From Planctomycetota bacterium (lineage in GTDB: Bacteria > Planctomycetota > Planctomycetia > Pirellulales > Pirellulaceae), in NCBI GenBank assembly GCA_014238905.1, contig JABAAE010000010.1:224043-288042 (forward strand): a DNA stretch of 64,000 nucleotides. Direction: 5' to 3'. This document shows, piece after piece, positions 43,206 through 52,823 of this stretch. Position 1 is the stretch's first letter, and the number at the start of each line of letters is the position of its first letter. Both the position numbers and the translations under genes were made by a program. The notes under the pieces are model-generated. The model was not told the DNA's origin and searched no databases. It was given only the letters and a program-made list of their open reading frames with translations.

Positions 43206-44741
43206 CTAAATTTGGCGGTCCAGTTGCCGATAGTTGATGGCTTCGGCGAGGTGGTGCAGCTGGATCTCATCGGACTGTTCAATGTCGGCAATGGTTCTCG
43301 ACACGCGAAGGATTTTATCGTGGGCTCGAGCGCTCAATCCCATCTCGTTGACACTTTGCTTCATGATCGAGATGCAATCATCAGTTAACTTGCAAAACGT
43401 ACGAAGCTGTCGACTGCTCATTTGCGAGTTGTAGAGAATGTTCAGGTCAGCGAACCGCCACTTTTGAGCAGCACGCGCCGTTTCGACTTGATCACGAATC
43501 AATTGACTGCTGGTTCCAAGCTTATTGGAAGAGAGCTCTTTGTATTCCGCCGCCGGAACTTCAACATGAATATCGATTCTGTCCAGCAAAGGCCCAGAGA
43601 CTTTCGCCATGTAGCCTTCAATTTGTCGAGCACTGCAGCGGCAGACTCGGCGAGGTTCGTTGCGGTAGCCACATGGACAGGGGTTCATTGCGGTAATCAA
43701 CATGATTGCCGCAGGAAAGGTTGTGCTGATCATAGCACGGGAAATGGTGACTTGACCGTCTTCCAGGGGTTGCCGCATAACCTCGAGCGTTCGACGGTTG
43801 AATTCAGGAAGCTCATCGAGAAATAGGACGCCGTTATGGCTAAGGCTGATTTCGCCCGGTGCGGGCGGGTTGCCTCCACCGACCAGTCCCGCCTCGCTGA
43901 CCGTGTGATGGGGCGATCGAAAGGGGCGATTGACCATCAACGGTGTTTCGATTGGTAGTTTACCCATGGAGCTATAGATTTGTGTGATTTCGATTGACTC
44001 CCGAGGCGTTAACGTCGGCATGATGGAGGAAATCCTTTTGGCGAGCATTGACTTGCCAGATCCCGGGGGTCCAACCATTAACAGGTTGTGGGAACCCGCG
44101 GCGGCGATAGTGATGGCTCTCTTGGCCATTTCCTGGCCTCGGACATCGTCATAGTCCAAATCCTGGTTCAACGACGAATCGATGTAGTTTTGAACAGCAG
44201 AAGGTTCGGCTTCGGTGTTCAACTCGCCACTTAGAAAGGCGACCGCTTCGGCGAGACTGCCGACCGGGATCACCTCGATACTTTCAACGACGGCGGCTTC
44301 TTTCGCATTTTCTCTGGGGACCAGGATGCCACGCAGCGATTTTTCCCGTGCCGCCTGGATCGCCATCGATAGCACCCCCTTGGCGGGACGAACGCGGCCC
44401 TCCAGCGCCAATTCCCCCACGATCGCGAAATTATTCAAGAGATCAGCTGGCAATTGATGACTGCCGATCAACATGCCCAGAGCGATGGGAAGATCAAATG
44501 TTGCTGCCTGTTTTGGGAGTTCGGCTGGAGCGAGATTGATGACGATTCGATCACGCGGTTTTTCAAAGCCAGAATTGACGATGGCCCTGGCAATGCGATG
44601 GGTGGATTCGCGGACAGCGGCTTCGGGAAGCCCGACCAGAATGGTCTTGGGAATGGCGACCGCTGAAACGTCAACCTCCACTTCGATGGTGACTGCAGCG
44701 ATACCGTGTAGCGAAAATGTTTTTAATTTGGCTAACGTCAT
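43206..44741 (-). CDS. comM: YifB/ComM family Mg-chelatase-like AAA+ ATPase
   Basis: A 511-residue cytoplasmic protein of normal YifB length. The N-terminal ChlI-type domain (VEVDVSAVAIPKTILVGLPEAAVRES, 'NLAPAELPKQAATFDLPIALGML') is followed by a AAA+ core with Walker A GPPGSGKSML, Walker B GVLFLDELPEF and 'NPCPCGY....C.CS..QI..Y..K.SGPLLDRIDIHVEVP'. A C-terminal Mg-chelatase domain (SARAHDKILRVSRTIADIE) ends it. ComM homologues drive bidirectional branch migration during natural transformation. A TATAAT box lies about 65 bases upstream on the minus strand. Confidence 0.9.
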   Translation of the reverse strand: MTLAKLKTFSLHGIAAVTIEVEVDVSAVAIPKTILVGLPEAAVRESTHRIARAIVNSGFEKPRDRIVINLAPAELPKQAATFDLPIALGMLIGSHQLPADLLNNFAIVGELALEGRVRPAKGVLSMAIQAAREKSLRGILVPRENAKEAAVVESIEVIPVGSLAEAVAFLSGELNTEAEPSAVQNYIDSSLNQDLDYDDVRGQEMAKRAITIAAAGSHNLLMVGPPGSGKSMLAKRISSIMPTLTPRESIEITQIYSSMGKLPIETPLMVNRPFRSPHHTVSEAGLVGGGNPPAPGEISLSHNGVLFLDELPEFNRRTLEVMRQPLEDGQVTISRAMISTTFPAAIMLITAMNPCPCGYRNEPRRVCRCSARQIEGYMAKVSGPLLDRIDIHVEVPAAEYKELSSNKLGTSSQLIRDQVETARAAQKWRFADLNILYNSQMSSRQLRTFCKLTDDCISIMKQSVNEMGLSARAHDKILRVSRTIADIEQSDEIQLHHLAEAINYRQLDRQI

Positions 44742-44803
44742 TCTGTTGATCTTGGTTTGCGAGGAAGCTCTAACAGGGGTGATGTATGGTATATTACATA
44801 AAC

Positions 44804-44809
44804 ATTATA
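44804..44809 (-). promoter_or_regulatory. possible -10 box for the yifB/comM gene
   Basis: TATAAT on the minus strand lies in an A/T-rich patch about 65 bases before the start codon. No convincing -35 element sits at the usual spacing. Confidence 0.3.
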
Positions 44810-44848
44810 TAATCAAGTGTGGCGGGTTGGCCGTTTGGCAATAATGAT

Positions 44849-44902
44849 CAGGCAGTGACGAAGCAGCAGGCAGTGACGAAGCAGCAGGCAGTGACGAAGC
44901 AG
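44849..44902 (+). repeat. 18-bp tandem repeat, 3 copies
   Basis: The unit CAGGCAGTGACGAAGCAG is repeated three times without spacers (44849-44866, 44867-44884, 44885-44902). Confidence 0.85.
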
Positions 44903-44988
44903 CCGGCGTTCAGGAACAATCGGGGGAGATCACTCTGTTTCCTTACCTGTCTCTGGAGGCGGATTAGCGACCCCTATTGCCAGAGTCG

Positions 44989-45053
44989 GTTGCCGAGCTG
45001 TGTTGCCGAGCTGTGATGCCGGGATGTGATGCCGAGCTGTGATGCCCATTTGT
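44989..45053 (+). repeat. 13-bp tandem repeat, 5 degenerate copies
   Basis: Five adjoining units of the type G(T/A)TGCCGAGCTGT. The first two are identical, the third and fifth are degenerate. Confidence 0.8.
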
Positions 45054-45179
45054 GCGTCTACGCTACTAGTGGCCGCAGCTACCGGGAGTAGGATGGTTTA
45101 GAAAGCTTAGCGGCACTTCATTTCCGGCTTCGATACAGGAGAAATCTCCAGATGATTTCCTGTGCCTTTTAACGGTCGA

Positions 45180-46007
45180 TCACTTGATTTTGGTTCTTGA
45201 AATTCGTTTGACGAATTGGACCAAGAGGGGATGAGCGGGCTGGGCCATTCGTCCGTGATCGTAACCATCGAGTTCATGCAGCTCAACGGCAGGGTGTCCG
45301 GTGACTCTCAGCATCCTCCAAAAATAGGCATTTTCTTCATATCGCCCCAGCATTTCCAAATCTCGATCACCGGTAATCAATAGGATAGGCGGCGCATCTT
45401 TGCGAACGTGAAACAGGGGAGCCATTTGATCGACGATGGGCTGTTTCCCGTCAATTCCGCGTTCGGCTCGAATTGTAAAATGTGTGATGGTGTGTCCGCT
45501 GTAGGGAATGAGTCCAGCCAGATCATCGGCGTTGACACCGTAATTTGCCAACCAGGATTTATCCAGGCCCACCATACTGGTCAGGTAACCGCCGGCCGAA
45601 TGACCGCTGACAAACACTTTTTTACTGGAGCCCCCATACTGTTGGATGTTTTGGATTGTCCAAGCCACCGCAGCGGCCGCATCATCAACGTAAACTGGCG
45701 ATTTGACTTTCGGGTGTAATCGATAGTTGACGGCGACGACCGCCAGCCCTTTGTTTTTTAATTCTTTGGGGATCGATTTATTTCCAGCCTTGAGACCTCC
45801 ACCATGAAACCAGACCACTGTTGCAAAGTTTTTTTGGCCTGACGGATAATAAATGTCCAGTTTGCATCGCTCTTTGGCGTAACCGGCCGCATTCTTCCGG
45901 TAAGCCAGGTCGGAGAGCGTCTTGTAATCTATGGGTTGCTGTGCCACCAAACAGGTGAATTGAGCAGTGGAAATGATGAGTAGAAACAAGAGGCGGTAGC
46001 GGTACAT
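45180..46007 (-). CDS. exported alpha/beta hydrolase (BD-FAE/esterase-like)
   Basis: A 275-residue protein from the ATG at 46007. The signal peptide MYRYRLLFLLIISTAQFTC precedes the hydrolase: oxyanion-hole motif WFHGGGLKAG, nucleophile elbow VSGHSAGGYL, catalytic Asp in LLITGDRDLE and His in DGYDHGRM. The 'HGGG' form and 'KLDIYYPSG' opening match the hormone-sensitive-lipase/BD-FAE group, often esterases acting on plant or algal polysaccharide side groups. That substrate class is inference. Confidence 0.85.
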   Translation of the reverse strand: MYRYRLLFLLIISTAQFTCLVAQQPIDYKTLSDLAYRKNAAGYAKERCKLDIYYPSGQKNFATVVWFHGGGLKAGNKSIPKELKNKGLAVVAVNYRLHPKVKSPVYVDDAAAAVAWTIQNIQQYGGSSKKVFVSGHSAGGYLTSMVGLDKSWLANYGVNADDLAGLIPYSGHTITHFTIRAERGIDGKQPIVDQMAPLFHVRKDAPPILLITGDRDLEMLGRYEENAYFWRMLRVTGHPAVELHELDGYDHGRMAQPAHPLLVQFVKRISRTKIK

Positions 46008-46492
46008 GGGACACTCGAAAACGAAATAACATCGCGGCCAAAGGTAAGTCGACTTTACCACCTGAACAGCCTAAAGAAAACAACGTTCGCCCCTGTCCGG
46101 TAGACTGGGCTTTGCGTAGGAATGACAGTGCGGTTTAAAAGCGGGCGGGGACTATTGCCAAATCGTCTTTCTGTTGCCGGCCAGTCTGTCGATTGCGGGG
46201 TGGCGTATCGACAGGTTTGATGGGACTAGTAGTGAAGGTCCATTTTCATGATTGTCGTGGAGCAGCGTCATCACTCAATACGTTAGCAGCCGAAGGCCTT
46301 TGCTAAATCGCGAACAAAATACTCCGTTCTGAAAAACGTCAAGATCCCAACGAGTGGTTGGCCTGCGTGATCGCATAAGATCGACAACTTTGTAAGAAGT
46401 TTGTGCATCGGGATGATCTGGGGAGGACCATTTGAGGCATTGATCTTAGAATGAACAAACGATCATTTTTACCATACCCATAAGGAAAGATC
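46008..46492. other. divergent intergenic region
   Basis: No gene is recognised. Promoters for the hydrolase and for the exported protein at 46493 are expected here. Confidence 0.4.
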
Positions 46493-47158
46493 ATGCGAAT
46501 TTTATTGGCTCTAGTGGTGGCGTTTGGCTTGCTAGTCGCAACCGTCGATTATGGCCAAGAAAAGAAAGTCGAGCCCGAATCGGTGGCCGACTGGAGAAAG
46601 GATCCTGTCTGCAGAGCGGTCTACGCCGGCGTTTTGGAGGGCCTTTACCGAGATGCGGTTAGCGACAAAATCGTCGCGAATATCATTGGCAAGAAAACAA
46701 GCAGAAAGGATAAGAAAACAATGCGTGAACGCATGAAGCGAAGCTTCGTACTGGATTGTCCACTTTGCGAGCCCACCTTTGAGGCATTCCTGACTTATCA
46801 AAATCGCAAAGCCGAATCGTTGGGAGGGGATCGCGAATTAGCACAAAAAACACTGCCTGGATTAGGCGCCCAATGGAAGAAAACACTTTTAAGCGATGCC
46901 ACCAGACAACGCCTGGAGGGATTGTCTCTGCTGGTCGAGCGATGGGTGCGAGTAAAACTGGATTCCAGTTCTGAAATCAAACCGGCAGAAATTCAGGCAT
47001 GGAAAAACCGTGTCCATCAACGTTCTACCGAAGGTAAAGGTAAATTGATTTCTCTTATCCAAGACGGCAACGACTACAAGCAATGGTCTGCATATTGGGG
47101 ATGCGCGGCGTGCAACGGTTCAACTCTCGCAGCCGAGGCTTGGAAAATTAAACCCTGA
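46493..47158 (+). CDS. exported protein of unknown function
   Basis: A 221-residue protein with signal peptide MRILLALVVAFGLLVATVDYG and AAGGAAAG upstream of its ATG. The mature part has Cys pairs in FVLDCPLCEPTFEAFL and WGCAACNGSTLAAEAW, which could form disulfides or bind a metal. No family is recognised, and it stands alone. Confidence 0.65.
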   Translation: MRILLALVVAFGLLVATVDYGQEKKVEPESVADWRKDPVCRAVYAGVLEGLYRDAVSDKIVANIIGKKTSRKDKKTMRERMKRSFVLDCPLCEPTFEAFLTYQNRKAESLGGDRELAQKTLPGLGAQWKKTLLSDATRQRLEGLSLLVERWVRVKLDSSSEIKPAEIQAWKNRVHQRSTEGKGKLISLIQDGNDYKQWSAYWGCAACNGSTLAAEAWKIKP

Positions 47159-47818
47159 CCGCCATTGCTGCCAAATAAAATGAGGACGAAACAACCCACG
47201 TCTATCTGCTGGGTGCCGACGGTTTTGGCTTATTTTTGATGGATGGTAACACGTCCTGTTTTGGGTTGAGCTTATCTTTCCGACGACCCTTTCGAGGCCT
47301 CACTGATTGGCTGACCGTTGTTCTTGGACGTTGGGTTAGGGCAGGGGAGTTGACGCTAGGTCAGGGAACCGGTGGTCGCTCAGTCGTACGTGGGCGGGTG
47401 AACGCCATTGCCGGCCAGGCAACATCCGAACGCTGGGTTTATTGATTTAAGTAACCGTTGATTTAAGTAACCGTTGATTTAAGTAACCGTTGATTTGCCA
47501 GGCGAGTCAGTGGTTTCGGTTATCGCGGCTGGCTCGATCAGCGGCAGACAGTACAAGTCCTTTCGTGGGTGTTCCCTGTCCATTGGCAAACCGTCGACGT
47601 CATCGAGCATTCAAAAGCCTCACCGATCCAATCTCCCCACCGAAAGCAATTAGCGATTCATTCGGCACTGGCTCGGGAACGGTTGCGTCGCGCCGTGTGA
47701 GAGTTCAAAGCAAGCGAGCAGGGTCTTGTTAAATGAAGGAAAAGAAAAGAAACTGGGCCTTTGGGGAAGGCGGAGGCGGCCACAGCCCACCAGTGACATC
47801 GGACCACAATAGGTTTCA
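47159..47818. other. intergenic region with a 16-bp tandem repeat
   Basis: No gene is recognised before leuD. The array at 47442-47496 is the only clear structure. Confidence 0.45.
47442..47496 (+). repeat. 16-bp tandem repeat, 3.4 copies
   Basis: The unit TTGATTTAAGTAACCG is repeated exactly at 47442, 47458 and 47474, with a partial fourth copy. Confidence 0.85.
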
Positions 47819-48469
47819 ATGAAACTGAATAAAACCAAAGACAAAACCAAATTCAAAGAGGCAAAATTGCGTTCATTTACCAATCATACAGGCGTTTTGG
47901 CCACGATGGATCGTGCCAACGTAGACACCGACCAGATTATCCCCAAGCAGTTTTTAAAACGCATCGAACGGACCGGATTTGGGCAATTTCTTTTTTTTGA
48001 CTGGCGATTTCACGATGACGGAACAACCAATCCGGAATTTGAACTCAACGATCCAGCTCTGGCCAACGCATCCATTTTGGTAGCTCGTGAGAATTTTGGC
48101 TCCGGATCGAGTCGCGAGCATGCGGTATGGGCGCTGGACGATTATGGTTTTCGTTGCGTTGTCTCTTCAAAGTTTGCTGATATCTTTTTTAATAATTCGT
48201 TCAAAAACGGTTTGCTGCCAATTGTGTTAACCGAAGAGGAAATCGATTTGATTTTTGAGCTGAATTCCAAAAATGGTCCTTTGGAGATGAGCGTCAATTT
48301 ACAGGAGCAGTCCGTCCAGATCGGTGACCGGTTTACAGCCCATTTTGAGATTGATCAATTTCGAAAAGATTGCCTTTTAAACGGAATCGACGACATCGGA
48401 TCCACCCTGAGTCACCTAGACCATATCAAGGATTTTGAGGCCAAACGGGGTTACCCGGCGGTTGATTAG
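47819..48469 (+). CDS. leuD: 3-isopropylmalate dehydratase small subunit
   Basis: A 216-residue protein of the LeuD family. The signature [30 protein letters not shown] lies near residue 20, followed by '[51 protein letters not shown]', the aconitase-swivel substrate-binding loop. With LeuC it isomerises 2- to 3-isopropylmalate in leucine synthesis. The Lys-rich N-terminal ~17 residues are extra compared with most LeuD. No leuC lies beside it in this window, so the large subunit must be encoded elsewhere. Confidence 0.93.
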   Translation: MKLNKTKDKTKFKEAKLRSFTNHTGVLATMDRANVDTDQIIPKQFLKRIERTGFGQFLFFDWRFHDDGTTNPEFELNDPALANASILVARENFGSGSSREHAVWALDDYGFRCVVSSKFADIFFNNSFKNGLLPIVLTEEEIDLIFELNSKNGPLEMSVNLQEQSVQIGDRFTAHFEIDQFRKDCLLNGIDDIGSTLSHLDHIKDFEAKRGYPAVD

Positions 48470-48847
48470 ACAAGACTGGATCAGGGCCAGATTCGCCTGT
48501 GGTCTGCCACCGGTAGGTGGGCCGTCATCAACAACGGCGACAAGTTAGGTAGCCTGCATCGATGCCGATCGACTGCGATCAGGAGGCGGTTAATAAATAT
48601 TACTGTGGTTTCTGCCTGCACGGTTTACCCTGAAGGTGGGGGCAGCGAGAGGGTGGAAACACCCGGGTGGCCGGACCCTGAATGCGATCTGGTGATGCCC
48701 ACAGGGCCTCACCGATCAAGAGTGAAACGGGGGGCGTGCCCGAGTTTATTTTTCAATGTCTTGAAATTCGCTGACGATTCGCTCTGCGGGTAGTTGTGAT
48801 TCAGGTGGGGATTGTGCAAAATCAGACCGGATTCCTCGGAGAGCGAA
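48470..48847. other. intergenic region, nothing recognised
   Basis: No supported gene is present between leuD and the cytochrome c peroxidase gene. Confidence 0.4.
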
Positions 48848-49870
48848 ATGAAATTCAAGTTGAATATGGGTGCTGGTGTTTTCACTGGCTTATTGGTAAT
48901 TCTGGCCATCGGTGCGATGGGCAATGACGATTTTAAGCTTGAGATTCCCAAGGGCTTGAAAAAGCTCAAGATTCCTCGCGACAATCGGTTGACGTTGGAA
49001 AAAATACAGTTGGGGAAACAACTTTATTTCGACAAACGGCTTTCCAAGGATCAGACGATCTCCTGCGCTTCCTGTCATGACCCCAACAAGGGATGGTCCA
49101 ACGGGGAGACGTTTGCCACTGGGATTGATGGTCAGAAAGGTGGGCGGAATTCACCTACGATTATCAATTCGGGATATCAGGTTTTTCAGTTCTGGGACGG
49201 TAGGGCGCTACATCTTGAGGGACAAGCGCTCGGTCCAATTCAGAATCCGATCGAAATGGGCTTGTCGTTGGACGAACTTGAAAAGCGCTTAAACGGTATC
49301 GAGGGCTACGTTCTGCAATTCAAGAATGTGTTCGGTAACAAGCCTAATTCTGGCGATGTGGCCAAGGCTATCGCGGCGTTTGAACGAACCGTACTCTCGG
49401 GGAATTCACCCTACGACCAGTACAAGGACGGAGATACCAAAGCATTATCAGAAGCGGCTGAACGCGGTCGGCGGGTGTTTTTCAATAAGGCCCAATGTAG
49501 CGCTTGTCACGCCGGATCGAATTTCACCGATGGGGCGTTTCACAATATTGGAATCGGTTTTGACGGTTCCAGTCCGGACTTGGGGCGTTTCGTTGAAACC
49601 CAAGTCGAGGGAGACAAAGGGTCATTCAAAACACCAACGTTACGGGAAATCGCTCGCAGCGGGCCGTACATGCATGATGGCAGCTTTAAAACGCTGGAGG
49701 CGATCGTCGATTACTACAACAAAGGTGGTAATGCCAATCCCCAACTGGACGAAGAAATCTTTGAATTGAATCTGACCGATCAGCAAAAAAAAGACCTGAT
49801 CGTGTTTTTAAAAGAAGGGTTGTCCAGCGCGAATTATCCTACGGTGGATCCCCCAGCACTTCCCAAGTAA
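48848..49870 (+). CDS. di-heme cytochrome c peroxidase family protein
   Basis: A 340-residue periplasmic protein from the ATG at 48848, with GGAGAG just upstream. After an N-terminal signal segment (VFTGLLVILAIGAMG) come two heme motifs, CASCH (73-77) and CSACH (217-221). Family blocks 'LGKQLYFDKRLSKDQTISCASCHDPNKGWSNGE' and 'SFKTPTLREIARSGPYMHDGSFKTLEAIVDYYNKGG' are present. Bacterial CCP/MauG enzymes reduce H2O2 or perform oxidations with paired c-hemes. The neighbours (exported propeller, TlpA-like protein) suggest an extracytoplasmic redox context. Confidence 0.9.
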   Translation: MKFKLNMGAGVFTGLLVILAIGAMGNDDFKLEIPKGLKKLKIPRDNRLTLEKIQLGKQLYFDKRLSKDQTISCASCHDPNKGWSNGETFATGIDGQKGGRNSPTIINSGYQVFQFWDGRALHLEGQALGPIQNPIEMGLSLDELEKRLNGIEGYVLQFKNVFGNKPNSGDVAKAIAAFERTVLSGNSPYDQYKDGDTKALSEAAERGRRVFFNKAQCSACHAGSNFTDGAFHNIGIGFDGSSPDLGRFVETQVEGDKGSFKTPTLREIARSGPYMHDGSFKTLEAIVDYYNKGGNANPQLDEEIFELNLTDQQKKDLIVFLKEGLSSANYPTVDPPALPK

Positions 49871-49871
49871 G

Positions 49872-49920
49872 AAAACCGAAAAGCAACCCATCCGAAATTC
49901 ATGATCGGTTTTGCTTTTTT
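49872..49920 (+). terminator. possible terminator after the peroxidase gene
   Basis: AAAACCGA and TCGGTTTT enclose a 25-base loop, followed by GCTTTTTT. The long loop makes it a weaker candidate. Confidence 0.4.
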
Positions 49921-49944
49921 CATTGACATCCAACGGAGTTACAA

Positions 49945-50961
49945 ATGCAAAAATTAACCTGCCTGTTTTCCCTTTTTACATTTATGATTGTTGGCAGCTG
50001 GGTAGCTGCCAATGAAGTGGTTTCCGAAACGGTTGTTTCTGGATTGAACAACCCTTGTGGGGTGGCGATTCAACCCAAGACCGGTCATGTCTTCGTCGCC
50101 AATAGCGGGGCCGGCACCATTTGCAGAATCGAAAATGGCAAGGCTGTCCCGGTCATTACTGATTTTCCAATTGACGTTTACGGAAAGGGACCCAAGTACA
50201 ACATTGGACCGCTCGGACTGGCGTTTTATGGAGACGGGCACTTGGTAGTTGGCGGGGGTGGATACAAAGATGGTGAAGAACTGCTGCGACTTTACGAGGT
50301 TCCGGCAGTGGGCTCATCCATCAAGGCGGATGCCATGGTTTCCAGTATGAAGTTGGCACCCACCGAAGAAATCAAAGGCGAAGGCAACTTCTACGCGGTA
50401 GCGGTCGCTGGCGATTCGGTTTTTGTCTCCTGCAATGGTGACGACACCAAGGGGTGGGTTTCCAAGGCAACGATCAAAGATGGGAAATTCTCCGGCTATG
50501 CCCGCAACATTGCGACCAAGGAAGCTGTCGAAGTCGACGCGCCTGTTGGTTTGACCATTGACCCCAAAAACGGGCATATCGTGGTGGGCCAAATGGGGGA
50601 AATTACCGTACCCGGAGACGGTTTGCTGACTTTTTACAGTGCTGGCAACGGTGAAATGCTTGCCAACTTTGAAACGGGATTAAGTGACATTACCTCAGTC
50701 GCCTATGACACCAAGTCATACCAGATGTATGCGTTGGACTTTAACTGGATTGATACCAAAGCGGGTGGGCTGTATCACCTCACCAAAGCGACTGTCGATG
50801 GCGAACCTGGCGTCGAATGCACCAAGGTCATGGCCTTGGACAAAGCGACCGCTATGGTCATCGCTAGTGATGGTCACGCCTACGTCACTGTGATTGGAAC
50901 CGCTGAGGGAGATCAACTGGGTGGCAAGCTCCTCAAAATCAAGCTTCCCGAAATTGAGTAG
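49945..50961 (+). CDS. exported beta-propeller (NHL/SMP-30-like)
   Basis: A 338-residue protein. Signal peptide LFSLFTFMIVGSWVAA is followed by 'VSGLNNPCGVAIQPKTGHVFVANSGAGTICRIENGK', 'GLTIDPKNGHIVVGQMGEI' and 'VAYDTKSYQMYALDFNW', i.e. repeated propeller blades. No catalytic or heme motif is seen. It lies 74 bases after the peroxidase gene and may be expressed with it. Confidence 0.75.
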   Translation: MQKLTCLFSLFTFMIVGSWVAANEVVSETVVSGLNNPCGVAIQPKTGHVFVANSGAGTICRIENGKAVPVITDFPIDVYGKGPKYNIGPLGLAFYGDGHLVVGGGGYKDGEELLRLYEVPAVGSSIKADAMVSSMKLAPTEEIKGEGNFYAVAVAGDSVFVSCNGDDTKGWVSKATIKDGKFSGYARNIATKEAVEVDAPVGLTIDPKNGHIVVGQMGEITVPGDGLLTFYSAGNGEMLANFETGLSDITSVAYDTKSYQMYALDFNWIDTKAGGLYHLTKATVDGEPGVECTKVMALDKATAMVIASDGHAYVTVIGTAEGDQLGGKLLKIKLPEIE

Positions 50962-50995
50962 GGACCAAGCGTGTTTTCAAGCCATTGACTTTTAT

Positions 50996-51034
50996 CAACC
51001 CCGGCCGGGATGTTCTTTGTCGGGGTTGATCCAT
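50996..51034. other. inverted repeat after the propeller gene
   Basis: ATCAACCCCG and CGGGGTTGAT form a ten-pair stem with a ~19-base loop 35 bases past the stop. No U-tract follows, so a factor-independent terminator is unlikely; it may stabilise the mRNA end. Confidence 0.4.
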
Positions 51035-51362
51035 GGTACATCGGCAGGCTTGCCGGGGCGATCACCGCAGAGGGGAAGCGGGGCTTTGGCTGATATCGCC
51101 CGTACGAGATCTCAACAGAAAATGCAGGTCTTGGCAACAAGGGGGATGTAGCGAATGAGGTGCTGCTCGTTTGAATTTATCGAGGCCTCTTGTTAGAATT
51201 CGTCAGTTCTTCAAACCGGTCCCGCGGACAGATGCGACACATTTGTCGATGCGGAAAAAACGACTCTAGCGCCTCGGACCACGCGGAGAACCGGTCATCG
51301 GTCTGGATTGTGATTCCGATTCGGAATTTCTGTTTCGGCCCTACTCGCACCGCACCTTTAAA

Positions 51363-51447
51363 TATCTCGAAAGTTCTAATATCTCGAAAGTTCTAATATC
51401 TCGAAAGTTCTAATATCTCGAAAGTTCTAATATCTCGAAAGTTCTTG
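51363..51447 (+). repeat. 17-bp tandem repeat, 5 copies, in a gene leader
   Basis: The unit TATCTCGAAAGTTCTAA occurs at 51363, 51380, 51397, 51414 and 51431 (last copy ends TTG). The last unit merges into the ribosome-binding site (TTGGAG) of the thioredoxin-like gene, whose ATG is at 51456. There are no spacers, so it is not a CRISPR. Confidence 0.9.
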
Positions 51448-51455
51448 GAGTAACA

Positions 51456-52556
51456 ATGAAAAATTTAACCTTGGTTCTCATGCTGATACTGGGTTTGATG
51501 AATCCCGTGGTTGCCGACGACGAAAAAGATTCCGACGGTGATACCAAGTTGCAAAAATCGATCCTGGAGAACCCCAATGATTTAGCTGCTTTTAATCGCT
51601 ACATGGGAAGCAACCTTCAGCAAATCGCACCGATGATGAATGTTGATCCGGATAAGGCCGAAGCAAAGCTTGATGGGATGTTGAAATTTTTAGAACAGGT
51701 CAAACCCACCGAGGGACGATCTCAGCAACTGTTGCTGCAAGCCAAACGGGTCGTGAATTCCTACAAACAACGAATCGCACTGACCCGGACGTCGATGAAG
51801 GAGTTGATCGCCAAACTGGAGGCCAATCCTGACGATCTTCAAGCCGTGCAAATGGTAGCCGCCAAGGCGATCAATGCTGCTGGACCGTTGGCCCGTAGCG
51901 AACCCGACAAAGCAGAGGTGCTGCTTGCCGAAGGGAAGGCTGTTCTGGAAAAAGCCAAAGAGAAAACCGAAGACGATAACACCAAAAAGCTTGTCGATCA
52001 GCAATTAAGTAAGTTTGGTCGGCTCGAGTCGATGATTGCCGCTGGCAAGAAACTTCTGGCGTTGATTGGTCAAGATGCAGCGGAGATGGAAATTGGCCAG
52101 TGGGCAAATGGAGATGCGATAAGCGCAGCAGATTTGAAGGGAAAGGTTGTGCTATTGGATTTTTGGGCAGTTTGGTGTGGTCCTTGCATTGCCACTTTTC
52201 CCCATCTTCGCCAGTGGCAGGAAAAGTATGCCGATAAGGGGTTGGTGATTTTGGGAATGACCCGTTTTTACAATTACACATGGGATGATACCACCAAACG
52301 TGCGACGCGTTCTCAGGGAAAAGTTCAGCCGATGGACGAGATCAAGATGTTGGAGAAATTTGCTGACAAACATCAATTGACTCACCGATTTGCCATCCAA
52401 TCCGATTCGGACCTTTCCCAGTTTTATGGCGTAACGGGCATTCCTCATGCGGTCCTGATTGATCAAAAAGGTAAGATCCGATTGATTCGTGTGGGGAGCG
52501 GAGAACAGAACGCCAAAGACATCGACAATCTGTTAAAGGAATTGCTGGGTGCTTAA
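51456..52556 (+). CDS. TlpA-like thioredoxin-fold exported protein
   Basis: A 366-residue protein. A signal peptide (TLVLMLILGLMNPVVA) and a ~190-residue helical region lead to a thioredoxin domain: ISAADLKGKVVLLDFWAVWCGPCIATFPHLRQW with the active-site pair CGPC (241-244), cis-Pro in 'GVTGIPHAVLIDQKGKI'. TlpA/ResA-like proteins reduce disulfides outside the cytoplasm, often for cytochrome c maturation; that role fits a region with a di-heme peroxidase nearby, but is inference. A strong terminator follows. Confidence 0.85.
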   Translation: MKNLTLVLMLILGLMNPVVADDEKDSDGDTKLQKSILENPNDLAAFNRYMGSNLQQIAPMMNVDPDKAEAKLDGMLKFLEQVKPTEGRSQQLLLQAKRVVNSYKQRIALTRTSMKELIAKLEANPDDLQAVQMVAAKAINAAGPLARSEPDKAEVLLAEGKAVLEKAKEKTEDDNTKKLVDQQLSKFGRLESMIAAGKKLLALIGQDAAEMEIGQWANGDAISAADLKGKVVLLDFWAVWCGPCIATFPHLRQWQEKYADKGLVILGMTRFYNYTWDDTTKRATRSQGKVQPMDEIKMLEKFADKHQLTHRFAIQSDSDLSQFYGVTGIPHAVLIDQKGKIRLIRVGSGEQNAKDIDNLLKELLGA

Positions 52557-52624
52557 CAGGAGCTGGCGAACGGTGTTGAGCGAAACGACGTAGATGGTCG
52601 AGTTGGCGACTTCATCGAAAATCG

Positions 52625-52651
52625 AAGACCGGCTGGGCCGGTCTTTTTTTT
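52625..52651 (+). terminator. intrinsic terminator of the TlpA-like gene
   Basis: AAGACCGGC-TGG-GCCGGTCTT is a nine-pair stem with a three-base loop, followed by a run of T. It lies about 70 bases after the stop at 52556. Confidence 0.88.
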
Positions 52652-52740
52652 GATTTGCGTGAGTTGCGCAGAGCCGATGGAGGAAGCTGATCAAGTGAAC
52701 CGAGGACGGTTCAGTTCGGTCACCGTTGAAGGTTGCCGGC

Positions 52741-52796
52741 CGGGGAGTGGCGGTCGGGGAGTGGCGGTCGGGGAGTGGCGGTCGGGGAGTGGCGGT
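52741..52796 (+). repeat. 14-bp tandem repeat, 4 copies
   Basis: CGGGGAGTGGCGGT is repeated four times exactly, starting at 52741, 52755, 52769 and 52783. Confidence 0.88.
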
Positions 52797-52823
52797 CGAA
52801 TTCAGGCCGCCGGTTGTTGGAGG

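Larger units (their letters stand above)
44742..45179. other. intergenic region with two tandem-repeat arrays
   Basis: It contains the A/T-rich promoter region of yifB and two short tandem arrays (44849-44902 and 44989-45053). No gene is recognised. Confidence 0.5.

Noticed and set aside
51363..51447. Possible CRISPR array
   Set aside because: Units adjoin without spacers and no cas gene is present; it is a simple tandem repeat.
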